Shown here one piece after another: positions 1 through 7,984 of a stretch of DNA of 64,000 nucleotides; the first letter of the stretch is position 1; the number at the start of each line of letters is the position of its first letter. The notes under the pieces are model-generated. The model had not been told where the DNA came from. It searched no databases and saw only the letters and a program-made list of their open reading frames with translations. The position numbers and the translations under genes are program-made. Origin of the DNA: DASYFG01 sp036498565 (GTDB taxonomy: Bacteria; Bacillota; Bacilli; Lactobacillales; Lactobacillaceae); contig DASYFG010000004.1 of assembly GCA_036498565.1 (NCBI GenBank), positions 186,001 to 250,000 of the forward strand, written 5' to 3'.

Positions 1-535
1 CGCCATTGGTAATTTTACGCATAAATGGTTGTGTTAGGGCTGGTGTAATTGTTAGTAATGTACCTTCAAATAAGCCACCTAAGATAATTGTTTGCCACCC
101 ATTACCGATGTTAGCACTGACTAGGACAACCGCTGTCAAACAAGAAACATATAGCATGGCTTGACCGGTTAAAAAAATGTACTTGAATCGTGTGAAACGA
201 GCCAAAAGAACATTCACAATCATGCCGATCAGCATGATAAGAGCAGTTGTTGAGCCATATTTGACTAATGCTAAGGCAACAACAGCTTCGTTACTGGGAA
301 CAACTCCTTGAACATGCAGGGAAAATTGAAACATTTTTGCAAAGGGGGTTAAAGCACCACTTAGAATTCCAGCGCCACCGATTAAAACAAGGAAACCAGC
401 AAAGGTTTTAATTGTGCCTTGAATGACGTTTGTCACTGGCTTATGTTGCAAAATTAATCCTAACATAGCAATAAGTGCGACTAATATAGCCGGTTGTGTT
501 GCGATTGAGACGAATAAATTTAAAATAGATTGCAT
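1..535 (-). CDS. ulaA: PTS ascorbate-type EIIC permease, 3' end cut by window edge
   Basis: Membrane-embedded sugar channel of the UlaA/SgaT family, which imports L-ascorbate (or a related acid sugar) while it is phosphorylated by UlaB. I translated 178 codons from the ATG at 535, preceded by AAAGGAG seven bases upstream. The product is strongly hydrophobic, opening MQSILNLFVSIATQPAIL, followed by a glycine-rich segment (FLVLIGGAGILSG, about residues 50-62) typical of the family. It is the third gene of a leftward ulaC-ulaB-ulaA cluster. The C-terminal half lies outside the window. The substrate is inferred from family resemblance. Confidence 0.85.
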   Translation of the reverse strand, partial: MQSILNLFVSIATQPAILVALIAMLGLILQHKPVTNVIQGTIKTFAGFLVLIGGAGILSGALTPFAKMFQFSLHVQGVVPSNEAVVALALVKYGSTTALIMLIGMIVNVLLARFTRFKYIFLTGQAMLYVSCLTAVVLVSANIGNGWQTIILGGLFEGTLLTITPALTQPFMRKITNG

Positions 536-547
536 GATCGAACTCCT

Positions 548-853
548 TTAAATTTCATCATGTGGAATATTTTCACGTGTTAAGATGCTATTGACGTGCT
601 GGCGTGTTTCATCTTTGTCAATCAAACTATTTAATAAAATAAGGCGATCTTGTGGTAGAGAACCTAAAGTACTGGCCAGCGTCGACTCAACGAAAAAGTA
701 GTCAGCAGAGTCAGCAGTTGTGCTGCCAGCGTCAGCGTGATCAATTTCAATTTGGCTTTGATCTACATTCTCTTCCTGCAATATTTGTTGAATATTCATT
801 TGAACCATAAAACTGCTACCGAGTCCACTTTGACAAACTGCTAAAATTTTCAT
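548..853 (-). CDS. ulaB: PTS ascorbate-type EIIB component
   Basis: Small cytoplasmic phosphocarrier (101 aa) that passes phosphate from EIIA to the sugar in the EIIC channel. The N-terminus MKILAVCQSGLGSSFM carries the phosphorylated cysteine (Cys7) in the CxSGLGSS loop typical of UlaB/lactose-class EIIB proteins. Length fits the family. It overlaps the upstream ulaC by four bases (ATGA type), so translation is probably coupled, and it has its own AGGAG. It is followed 12 bases later by ulaA. Confidence 0.9.
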   Translation of the reverse strand: MKILAVCQSGLGSSFMVQMNIQQILQEENVDQSQIEIDHADAGSTTADSADYFFVESTLASTLGSLPQDRLILLNSLIDKDETRQHVNSILTRENIPHDEI

Positions 854-1308
854 GATAATTCTCCTGTTTGATAAATAAATTGTGCTAATTCTTCAGTCGA
901 TTGGGCACTTTTTAATTGCGCTAATGACTGTGGATTACCTAGTAGTTGACTAAGACTACGCAAAATTTCTAAGTGGCTGTGATTATCAGTGGCTGCTAAC
1001 ACAAACCATAGTTGTACGCGACGGTCGTTTTGTACAAACGTGACGGGATTTTTTGTTTTCAATAAGGAAAGGCCGATTGCATGACTCCCATCTTCAGGAC
1101 GAGCATGCGCTAATACAACGCCACTGCCAATATTCATGTAGGGGCCTTTTTCATCTGTTAGACGAATGATTTGATTAACATATTGTGGATCAATCGTTTG
1201 ATTTTTTAACAGAGGTTGCGCACTCTGTCTAATCATTTGTTGCCAAGTTGCTTCTGATGGTGCATCAAGAATCTGGATATGATCTAGCGAGAGTAAATTT
1301 TCTAGCAT
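850..1308 (-). CDS. ulaC: PTS ascorbate-type EIIA component
   Basis: Cytoplasmic EIIA domain protein of 152 aa (mannitol/fructose/ascorbate class), which accepts phosphate from HPr and donates it to UlaB. The active-site histidine is visible in VVLAHARPEDG (about residue 68), after the conserved RLTDEKGPYMNIGSG stretch. First gene of the leftward ula cluster, with AAAGGAG before its start. The C-terminal domain of the divergent activator (1431-3452) repeats the same motif (GVFLAHAKSENG), so enzyme and regulator carry related EIIA modules. Confidence 0.9.
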   Translation of the reverse strand: MLENLLSLDHIQILDAPSEATWQQMIRQSAQPLLKNQTIDPQYVNQIIRLTDEKGPYMNIGSGVVLAHARPEDGSHAIGLSLLKTKNPVTFVQNDRRVQLWFVLAATDNHSHLEILRSLSQLLGNPQSLAQLKSAQSTEELAQFIYQTGELS

Positions 1309-1363
1309 TGTGTGCTCCTTTATACTTTTCTGTCATGACTATGTTATAATTTTAACCTGTTAA

Positions 1364-1377
1364 AGAAAGCGCTTACA
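1364..1377. promoter_or_regulatory. cre site (CcpA operator) between ula genes and their regulator
   Basis: The 14-mer AGAAAGCGCTTACA matches the CcpA catabolite-response consensus TGWAARCGYTWNCA at 13 of 14 positions. It lies in the divergent ulaC/regulator intergenic region, downstream of a TATAAT-like box (about 1345-1350). The identical 14-mer occurs upstream of rbsK at 28003. Glucose repression of the ula system is inferred. Confidence 0.8.
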
Positions 1378-1430
1378 AGTTGAGGCGTTGCACTAAAGTG
1401 GTGCAATAAAAATGTTGAAAGGAGCAGGGA

Positions 1431-3452
1431 ATGTCTTTAAGCGATATACGTCATGGCGAAGCACTAGTAGTATATCTTTCCCAAAGAGAGTATACGACAT
1501 TAGCAGAATTACAAAGCTATTTAAAATTGTCGCGTAGAGGTGTCTTTTATATCATAAAAAAAGTTAATGAAGAAATTACGTCGCTAGGACTGGATGAAAT
1601 TATTAATACACCTCGTGTTGGCTATTATTTACCTGTAAGTACAAAAAAAGCCTTACGAGCTACAGCTGTTGAAGTGAAAAAATCATGGCGTGCTTCAGAA
1701 AGACAACAATTTGTTATATTAAAATTACTCAACGATGACATACTTTCTTTAGGGCAAATGATGTCACTGTTTAATATATCTAAAAATACAGCCATCGCAG
1801 ATCTGAAAAGTATCGAAACGCAAGTGGCTGTTTACAATCTTCATTTGACACAAAATACGAATGGAAAACGTTTAGTGGGAGATGAATTTTCAAAGCGGCA
1901 ATGGCTCGTTAGTCAACTACTCAAAGAGCCAGAAAGAGTTGGTGAACTTCTTGACTTGAAGAAGACGTATCGGAGGCAGTTTAACGAAGAGCTAACATTC
2001 TGGGAAAAGTCAACGAACAGTGTACTCAGTGATGACGCTCGCCAATTTTTGTTATCGATGTTGGCTTGGTTATTTCAACGATGGGCGACAAACAGGCGGT
2101 ATCATTTGACTAAAAACGAAATTGATATCGCTGAAATCGAAGAAAGTAGTCTACAGTGGGCAAAACGTTTTACACAAAAATACGGGCGTATCAGTAACGT
2201 CACAGAGAATTATTTTGTGGCTGCGTTGTTACAAATTAGTCAGTTAACGTATGCAAAGCCGAATCGGCAATCCATTAAATTATTACAGCCGCTTGCTTTG
2301 CAAATTGTCGAGCAGTTTAATAGTGTGGCAGGAACCCAATTTTCTGAAAGAGAATTGGCAGAAACAATTGTGACGCACTTAATTGGTGTCTATTATCGAT
2401 ACAAATTTAAATTTTATTACCAGCATCCAAATGTCGCGCAATTTCAAAAGGAGTATCACAGCCTTTTTGTGTTGACAAAGCGAGCGGTGGAACCATTTGA
2501 AATTTGGTTAGGATACATTTTGTCAGATGACGAAATTGCACTTTTAACGATTTATTTTGGCGGACAAATGCAAGCTGTAATCAATCAACAAGAAAGTGCA
2601 AGCGATATTTTAATTGTCTGCTCTAGTGGTGTGGGGACCTCTTCATTATTGCGATGGAAACTCGGCCATTATTATCCACAGTTGAATTTCTCAAAACCAT
2701 TGAGTGTGGCGGAATATCAAAAGTTTGTCACACCAAACACGCGATTGATTTTAACGACAATTGAGTTATCAGAGAGTTTAGCTATTCCTAGCTTAAAAAT
2801 TTCACCACTCTTATCGCAAGAAGACGTGATCATGATTGAATCTGAACTAAGACGGACTCAATTAGTATCAACGAATCCAGTTATGAGTGAGGTGGACACG
2901 TTGCTTGATATCATGAGCAATTATGTGCGCATTGAAGATGCGAAAGGGTTATCACAGGCACTTGGTAATTACCTAATGAATAAAAAAGAAGCGCGCTTAC
3001 CCGTAACGATAGAGCCTTCGTTCCAACAATTATTACCTGAAGAAAATATTTTATTCAGTCGAGAGGCGCTATCAGTACAAGCGGCGATTGACTTGGTGAT
3101 GACACCACTACTTAATCAAGGGGCTGTCACACATAACTATGTTACGGAAATTCAGGCATTGCATATAAACAGGGGGCCGTATATGGCAATCGGAAACGGC
3201 GTGTTTTTAGCACACGCTAAGTCGGAAAATGGCGTTAAAAAATTAGCTCTGAGTGCGCTGTTTACGGAGGCGCCTGTTAATGTACAAGGAAAAAATATAC
3301 AACTTTGGATTGGCTTAGCACCAGTTGATCAAACGCAACATTTAACAGCATTGTCGCAATTGTTTGAAAAAATTCAATCTCCACAACTATTAACCGATAT
3401 GAAAATGGCACAGAATCGACAAGATATAGTAGATTTGCTTTTGAATAACTGA
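1431..3452 (+). CDS. PRD-containing transcriptional activator with EIIB and EIIA domains (UlaR/MtlR-like)
   Basis: Regulator of 673 aa whose activity is probably set by phosphorylation by PTS proteins. Apparent order: N-terminal helix-turn-helix domains (about 1-150), two PRD modules (about 180-390), an EIIB-like domain with the CSSGVGTSS cysteine loop (about residue 403), and a C-terminal EIIA domain (about 525-670) with histidine in GVFLAHAKSENG. Start preceded by AAAGGAG. It is divergent from ulaCBA, which it presumably activates. Annotation pipelines usually call such proteins BglG-family antiterminators, but the DNA-binding N-terminus makes it a promoter activator. Confidence 0.85.
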   Translation: MSLSDIRHGEALVVYLSQREYTTLAELQSYLKLSRRGVFYIIKKVNEEITSLGLDEIINTPRVGYYLPVSTKKALRATAVEVKKSWRASERQQFVILKLLNDDILSLGQMMSLFNISKNTAIADLKSIETQVAVYNLHLTQNTNGKRLVGDEFSKRQWLVSQLLKEPERVGELLDLKKTYRRQFNEELTFWEKSTNSVLSDDARQFLLSMLAWLFQRWATNRRYHLTKNEIDIAEIEESSLQWAKRFTQKYGRISNVTENYFVAALLQISQLTYAKPNRQSIKLLQPLALQIVEQFNSVAGTQFSERELAETIVTHLIGVYYRYKFKFYYQHPNVAQFQKEYHSLFVLTKRAVEPFEIWLGYILSDDEIALLTIYFGGQMQAVINQQESASDILIVCSSGVGTSSLLRWKLGHYYPQLNFSKPLSVAEYQKFVTPNTRLILTTIELSESLAIPSLKISPLLSQEDVIMIESELRRTQLVSTNPVMSEVDTLLDIMSNYVRIEDAKGLSQALGNYLMNKKEARLPVTIEPSFQQLLPEENILFSREALSVQAAIDLVMTPLLNQGAVTHNYVTEIQALHINRGPYMAIGNGVFLAHAKSENGVKKLALSALFTEAPVNVQGKNIQLWIGLAPVDQTQHLTALSQLFEKIQSPQLLTDMKMAQNRQDIVDLLLNN

Positions 3453-3609
3453 ATACACTTGCACTGCCAAAACTTAGATTTTAGCGTCCTTTAAAATTAT
3501 TTTGTGAAAATAAAATGTTGATATAAAGCTAACCTTCACAAACTCATCGTGACTTTTTGCCGGGACAGGCGTAAAATGAGAGCATAAAACTTGTGAAGGA
3601 GTTTACTAC

Positions 3610-5295
3610 ATGGCAGAGCAAAAATATGGGGCGGATTTGATCGCCGATTCGTTAACTAATCACGGCGTGGATTTGGTGTTTGGGATTCCGGGGGCGAAAA
3701 TCGATCGGTTATTTGAAACGTTGGAACATCCAGCACCCAAACAAAAAGTGCCACAGTTAATTGTGACGCGTCATGAACAAAATGCGGCGTTCATGGCACA
3801 GGCATTTTCACGTATTACCGGCAAAACTGGGGTCGTGATTGCGACCAGCGGTCCAGGTGTGGGGAATTTGACGACAGGTTTGATGACAGCGCAGGCTGAA
3901 AGTGATTCAGTTTTGGCGATCGGTGGGCAGGTTGTGCGCAAAGATTTATATCGTTTGACGCATCAATCAACGCCATCGACAGCAATTTTTGCACCGATTA
4001 CAAATTATTCAGCCGAAGTGCAAGATCCAAATAACGTGTCTGAAATCATTGCTAACGCCTTTGAAGCGGCTAGCGGAGCCAAACCCGGGGCGGCGTTTGT
4101 TTCAGTGCCACAAGATGTGACGGATGCGCAAGTATCCGTCGCGGCTTTGCCAGCGGTGCAATCTGCGCGTTTGGGTGCGGCGGCGATGGAAGATTTAGAA
4201 TGGTTAATTGACCAAATTAAATCCGCGCAGTTACCAGTTTTGTTGGTGGGTGCACGTGGCTCACATGATGACACGGTCGCAGCTTTGCACGCATTATTGC
4301 ATGAAACGACGTTGCCGGTTGTTGAAACTTTCCAAGGGGCAGGTGTCATCTCGCGTGATTTAGAAGAAGCTACGTTCTTTGGGCGGATTGGCTTATTCCG
4401 GAACCAGACTGGTGACAAGCTGTTGGCACAGTCGGATTTGGTGATTACGATTGGCTATGATGCGATTGAATATGAACCACGCAATTGGAATAAAGATAAT
4501 AATCTAAAGATCGTTGCTTTGGACACTTATCCGGTGCAGATTGATAATAATTTTGTGCCCCAGCGCCAATTGATTGGTGATTTGACGGCGAGTTTGAATA
4601 TATTGGCAGCCGGCATTAAGGGCTATGTTTTGCCAGCCACGTCACAAGCTAAATTGCAAACATTCAAAGAAGAGTTGCGCAGTAAAGAAATTGAACGCTT
4701 GACGTTTGAACCAGCGACGGGATTGAATCATCCGCTGGCCATTATCAAAGCCTTGCAAGCCCGTGTCACCGATGACATGACGGTTTCGACGGATATTGGG
4801 ACACATTATATTTGGATGGCACGCTACTTTAAATCATATGTTGCGCGGCATTTCTTGATTTCAAACGGGATGCAAACATTAGGTGTTGGTTTGCCATGGG
4901 CGATGACAGCGGCGATGGTGCGGCCAAATGCCAAGTCGATTTCTGTTTCTGGGGATGGTGGTTTTTATTTCTCCGCGATGGAATTGGCGACTGCTGTGCA
5001 AATGAAGTTGAACACGATTCACATTGTCTGGAATGACAACGCCAATTATGACATGGTGAAATTTCAAGAAGAAATGAAATACGGCCAATCAGCCGGCGTG
5101 AAATTAGCGGAAATTGATTTGGTGAAACACGCGCAAAGCTTTGGTGCCAAAGGCTTACGCGTTGAATCGCCTGATCAATTAGAAGCAGTTTTGGACGAAG
5201 CTTTTGCAACGGATGGTCCGGTGGTGATTGATATTCCAGTTGACTACTCGCACAACGCGGATTTGTATGCGGATTTATTGGCAAATGAAGGCTAA
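3610..5295 (+). CDS. alsS: Acetolactate synthase, catabolic (ThDP-dependent)
   Basis: Condenses two pyruvates to 2-acetolactate plus CO2, feeding acetoin/diacetyl formation. 561 aa, normal for AlsS. Visible: the catalytic glutamate in VTRHEQNAAFM (about residue 56), the ATSGPGVGN segment, and the ThDP/Mg motif SGDGGFYFS...NDNANYDMV (about 447-480). SD GAAGGAG before the ATG. No alsD or ilv biosynthesis genes adjoin it, so a catabolic role is more likely than valine synthesis. An 8-base inverted pair (cttcacaa at 3534, ttgtgaag at 3591) flanks its upstream region; its meaning is unknown. The 3453-3609 gap shows no clear terminator. Confidence 0.92.
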   Translation: MAEQKYGADLIADSLTNHGVDLVFGIPGAKIDRLFETLEHPAPKQKVPQLIVTRHEQNAAFMAQAFSRITGKTGVVIATSGPGVGNLTTGLMTAQAESDSVLAIGGQVVRKDLYRLTHQSTPSTAIFAPITNYSAEVQDPNNVSEIIANAFEAASGAKPGAAFVSVPQDVTDAQVSVAALPAVQSARLGAAAMEDLEWLIDQIKSAQLPVLLVGARGSHDDTVAALHALLHETTLPVVETFQGAGVISRDLEEATFFGRIGLFRNQTGDKLLAQSDLVITIGYDAIEYEPRNWNKDNNLKIVALDTYPVQIDNNFVPQRQLIGDLTASLNILAAGIKGYVLPATSQAKLQTFKEELRSKEIERLTFEPATGLNHPLAIIKALQARVTDDMTVSTDIGTHYIWMARYFKSYVARHFLISNGMQTLGVGLPWAMTAAMVRPNAKSISVSGDGGFYFSAMELATAVQMKLNTIHIVWNDNANYDMVKFQEEMKYGQSAGVKLAEIDLVKHAQSFGAKGLRVESPDQLEAVLDEAFATDGPVVIDIPVDYSHNADLYADLLANEG

Positions 5296-5321
5296 TAAAC
5301 TAACGATTTGGCGCCAGAATA

Positions 5322-5330
5322 TGGTAAACT
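5322..5330 (+). promoter_or_regulatory. Extended -10 promoter placing transcription start at the ATG
   Basis: TGGTAAACT is an extended -10 (TGn plus TAAACT at 5325-5330). Only six bases (aaacgt) separate it from the ATG at 5337, so the predicted first transcribed base is the A of the start codon. No SD is present. Confidence 0.6.
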
Positions 5331-5336
5331 AAACGT

Positions 5337-6470
5337 ATGACAACATACAAATTAATGGCGACCGCCGCTTCAGGAATTGAGGCGCTGGTGGCAAAAGAAT
5401 TACAACAATTAGGTTTTCAGACGCAAACGGAAAACGGGCGCGTGTTATTTGAAGCAGATCAAGCGGGCATTTTGCGTGCCAATTTGTGGTTGCGGACGGC
5501 CGGCAAAGTCAAAATTATCGTTGGTGAATTTGAAGCCAACACGTTAGATGACTTGTTTGAGGGCGTTAAAGCGCTTGAATGGGAACGTTTTTTGAACTAT
5601 GACACGAACTTTTGGATTGCGCGTCCGTCAATTCGCAAGTCAGAACGTTTGAACTCAGAACCAACGATTCAAGGTTTGACTGAACGCGCGATTGTCGATC
5701 ATTTGAAAGATTATTTCCATTTCCGTGGGTCTTTGCCAAAGGCTGGCTATGACGCGCCGATTGAAATTTTAGTTGAAAAAGGCCACATCACGTTGCTGTT
5801 GGACACGACTGGTGAAAGTTTGTTCAAACGCGGTTATCGTGTCAATAAAGGTGGCGCGCCTTTGAAAGAAAACTTCGCCGCCGCGTTGGTGATGTTGACC
5901 AATTGGCGGCCGGATATGCCGTTCGTGGATCCAACGTCGGGATCAGGAACGATTGCGATTGAAGCGGCGTTGATTGGGCGGAATTTGGCGCCTGGTTTGA
6001 ACCGGAAATTCGTGATTGAAGACATGGATTGGTTTGATGCGACACTAAGCGACACGTTGCGCGATGAAGCGGAAGACAAGGCCGATTATGATCGTGAATT
6101 AGAAATTTACGGCTTTGACATTGACGAAACAATGGTCGCGATTGCACAAGAAAATGCACGTCACGCCGGTTTGAGTCAAGACATCACCTTCAAGCAATTG
6201 GCCGCCAAAGACTGGCAAACCGATTTGCCAAATGGCGTGCTGGTTTCTAATCCGCCGTACGGAGAACGTTTGGGCGAGTTGGATGCAGCGCGTGAATTGT
6301 ACGCGCAAATGGGAGAAGTTTATCGCCAATTGCCTGGTTGGAGTAAATATATTTTGACCAGCGATTTGGAATTTGAACAGGCCTATGGTGCCAAAGCAAC
6401 AAAGAAGCGTAAGCTGTACAACGGTGCTTTACGCGTGGATTTGTTCCAATTTTGGGCCCGTCGTGATTAA
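5337..6470 (+). CDS. THUMP-domain class I SAM-dependent rRNA methyltransferase (RlmL/YpsC family)
   Basis: Predicted to methylate a guanine N2 in 23S rRNA, by analogy with the RlmL N-terminal half and Bacillus YpsC. 377 aa. THUMP domain in the first ~160 residues; SAM-binding motif DPTSGSGTIAIEAA (about 198-211); catalytic NPPYGERLG (about 305-313), the N6/N2-methyltransferase signature. There is no SD sequence, and an extended -10 lies six bases upstream, so the mRNA is probably leaderless. A terminator follows at once, so this is a single-gene unit. The exact modified base is inferred. Confidence 0.87.
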   Translation: MTTYKLMATAASGIEALVAKELQQLGFQTQTENGRVLFEADQAGILRANLWLRTAGKVKIIVGEFEANTLDDLFEGVKALEWERFLNYDTNFWIARPSIRKSERLNSEPTIQGLTERAIVDHLKDYFHFRGSLPKAGYDAPIEILVEKGHITLLLDTTGESLFKRGYRVNKGGAPLKENFAAALVMLTNWRPDMPFVDPTSGSGTIAIEAALIGRNLAPGLNRKFVIEDMDWFDATLSDTLRDEAEDKADYDRELEIYGFDIDETMVAIAQENARHAGLSQDITFKQLAAKDWQTDLPNGVLVSNPPYGERLGELDAARELYAQMGEVYRQLPGWSKYILTSDLEFEQAYGAKATKKRKLYNGALRVDLFQFWARRD

Positions 6471-6478
6471 TAAATTTG

Positions 6479-6511
6479 AGTCACTGAATTGATCTCAGTG
6501 GCTTTTTTTTG
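6479..6511 (+). terminator. Rho-independent terminator after the methyltransferase
   Basis: Stem AGTCACTGA / TCAGTGGCT (9 bp, one G-U) with a 7-base loop, followed by eight T. Confidence 0.85.
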
Positions 6512-6593
6512 TGCAGATTAATCGCTTTTTAATTTAACTTGTGATAATATATGTTTCAACTAGAACAGCGCACACAATGAAAAGAGGTGGCTT

Positions 6594-7265
6594 ATGAAAC
6601 GTAAAACACTGATAACAAGTTTGGTCACAATCGTGATTTTGGCGGGCATTGGTGCCTTTATTGGACCAAAAATCTATCGCGATTATTTTGTTGCCCCAGC
6701 GGCAGACAAGCCGACGGCTGATTTGGCAAGCGGTCAATCAACCAGCGTGTCGGTGACGTCTTTGTCGGGTAAATGGGCAGTTAGCGATGGCAGTTACGCC
6801 GGTTATCGCGTCAAAGAAGTGTTGAACGGCACGGATGTCACGGTCACCGGACGCACCAAAAAGGTAAGCGGCCAAATTGTCGCAGCCAATGGCCAACTAA
6901 CGCATGCTAAAATTACGGTGCCAGTCGCCGACATTGCGACTGATGAGACGCAACGCGACAATTATTTCCGTACGCAAGCACTGCAAACGGATCAATATCC
7001 AAACGCGACGTTTGAAGTAACACAAGCTGTGAAACTGGACAAAGGCGTGAACGCCACGTATCAAATTCCCGGTAAATTAATGCTCCACGGTGTCCAAAAG
7101 CAAGTCACCGTTAGCGTTAAAACCGCTTATAACGGCAAAAATGTGCAATTGGCGGGTAGCATACCGATTACGTTTTCCGATTACAAAGTCACCGCGCCAA
7201 GTTTGGGCTTTGTGAAAGTTGAAAAACAAGGCAGTATTGAATTTTTCTTAGTTTTGGATAAATAA
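6594..7265 (+). CDS. Membrane-anchored YceI-family protein
   Basis: 223 aa. An uncleaved N-terminal membrane segment (about residues 5-25, LITSLVTIVILAGIGAFIG) is followed by a Ser/Thr-rich linker and a YceI-type beta-barrel domain (about 55-223) with TDETQRDNYFRTQALQTDQYPNATF, the most conserved stretch of the family. YceI domains bind isoprenoid-like lipids in a barrel; the ligand here is unknown. Stand-alone gene with AAGAGGTGG as SD and a terminator after it. Confidence 0.85.
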   Translation: MKRKTLITSLVTIVILAGIGAFIGPKIYRDYFVAPAADKPTADLASGQSTSVSVTSLSGKWAVSDGSYAGYRVKEVLNGTDVTVTGRTKKVSGQIVAANGQLTHAKITVPVADIATDETQRDNYFRTQALQTDQYPNATFEVTQAVKLDKGVNATYQIPGKLMLHGVQKQVTVSVKTAYNGKNVQLAGSIPITFSDYKVTAPSLGFVKVEKQGSIEFFLVLDK

Positions 7266-7271
7266 GTGATG

Positions 7272-7296
7272 AACCGACGTTGGACGTCGGTTTTTT
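7272..7296 (+). terminator. Rho-independent terminator after the YceI gene
   Basis: Stem AACCGACGT / ACGTCGGTT with loop TGG, then six T. Confidence 0.88.
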
Positions 7297-7351
7297 GTTG
7301 GCAAAAGATAATGGCACATTTAACTCGTATCATCAAATATAGGAGGCGAAT

Positions 7352-7984
7352 ATGTTAGATTTGTGGGAACAATTTCAAACTTTATGGCAAACGCGGCGCA
7401 CGTGGTTAGTAGCGGGTGGCAGCGTGCTGGTGCTTTTAGTCGGCGTATTTGGCTGGCAAACCACACACACTGCGCCAGCTGTTGCGACCGCGCTGACCAC
7501 GACATCAAGTCAGACAAGCACGAGCCAAACGAGTAGCGCAATTAGTCAAGCGGCCATCATGGTGGAAGTTAAAGGCGCCGTGACCAAACCCGGCGTCTAC
7601 ACCATCACGAATTTACCCCGCGTGCAAACGGCCATCGCGCAAGCAGGTGGCGCGCGGCGTGATGCGGATATGACGCAGGTGAATTTGGCCGCGGTTTTAC
7701 AAGATGGGCAAGTCGTTTACGTACCCGCCAAAGGTGAAACCACACCGAGCACTTACGCGAATTCAACGTCAGCTGCCACTAGCACTACGGCTAAAGTCAA
7801 TTTGAACACGGCGACGACCGAAGAATTACAAACAATCAGTGGCGTCGGTCCCAGTAAAGCTCAGAAAATTATTGACTATCGCACCCAAAATGGTGGTTTT
7901 CAAAGCGTTGATGATTTGAAAAAAGTCGGTGGCTTTGGCGATAAAACGGTCGCTGCTTTGCGCGACTATGTGACGGTGCAATGA
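7352..7984 (+). CDS. comEA: Competence DNA receptor ComEA
   Basis: Membrane-anchored double-stranded DNA receptor for natural transformation, 210 aa. One N-terminal membrane helix (about 20-38), a Thr/Ser linker, a SLBB domain (about 70-125, VEVKGAVTKPGVYTI) and a C-terminal helix-hairpin-helix DNA-binding domain (about 148-208, VNLNTATTEELQTISGVGPSKA). SD AGGAGG. The stop overlaps the start of comEC by four bases, the usual comEA-comEC arrangement. Natural competence also needs pilus and comF genes outside the window. Confidence 0.94.
   Translation: MLDLWEQFQTLWQTRRTWLVAGGSVLVLLVGVFGWQTTHTAPAVATALTTTSSQTSTSQTSSAISQAAIMVEVKGAVTKPGVYTITNLPRVQTAIAQAGGARRDADMTQVNLAAVLQDGQVVYVPAKGETTPSTYANSTSAATSTTAKVNLNTATTEELQTISGVGPSKAQKIIDYRTQNGGFQSVDDLKKVGGFGDKTVAALRDYVTVQ

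Noticed and set aside
4005..4418. Long minus-strand frames inside alsS and many other genes (e.g. 31483-32238, 50517-51092)
   Set aside because: They lie opposite genes with clear protein families, have no SD and no recognisable domains; they are codon-bias shadows.
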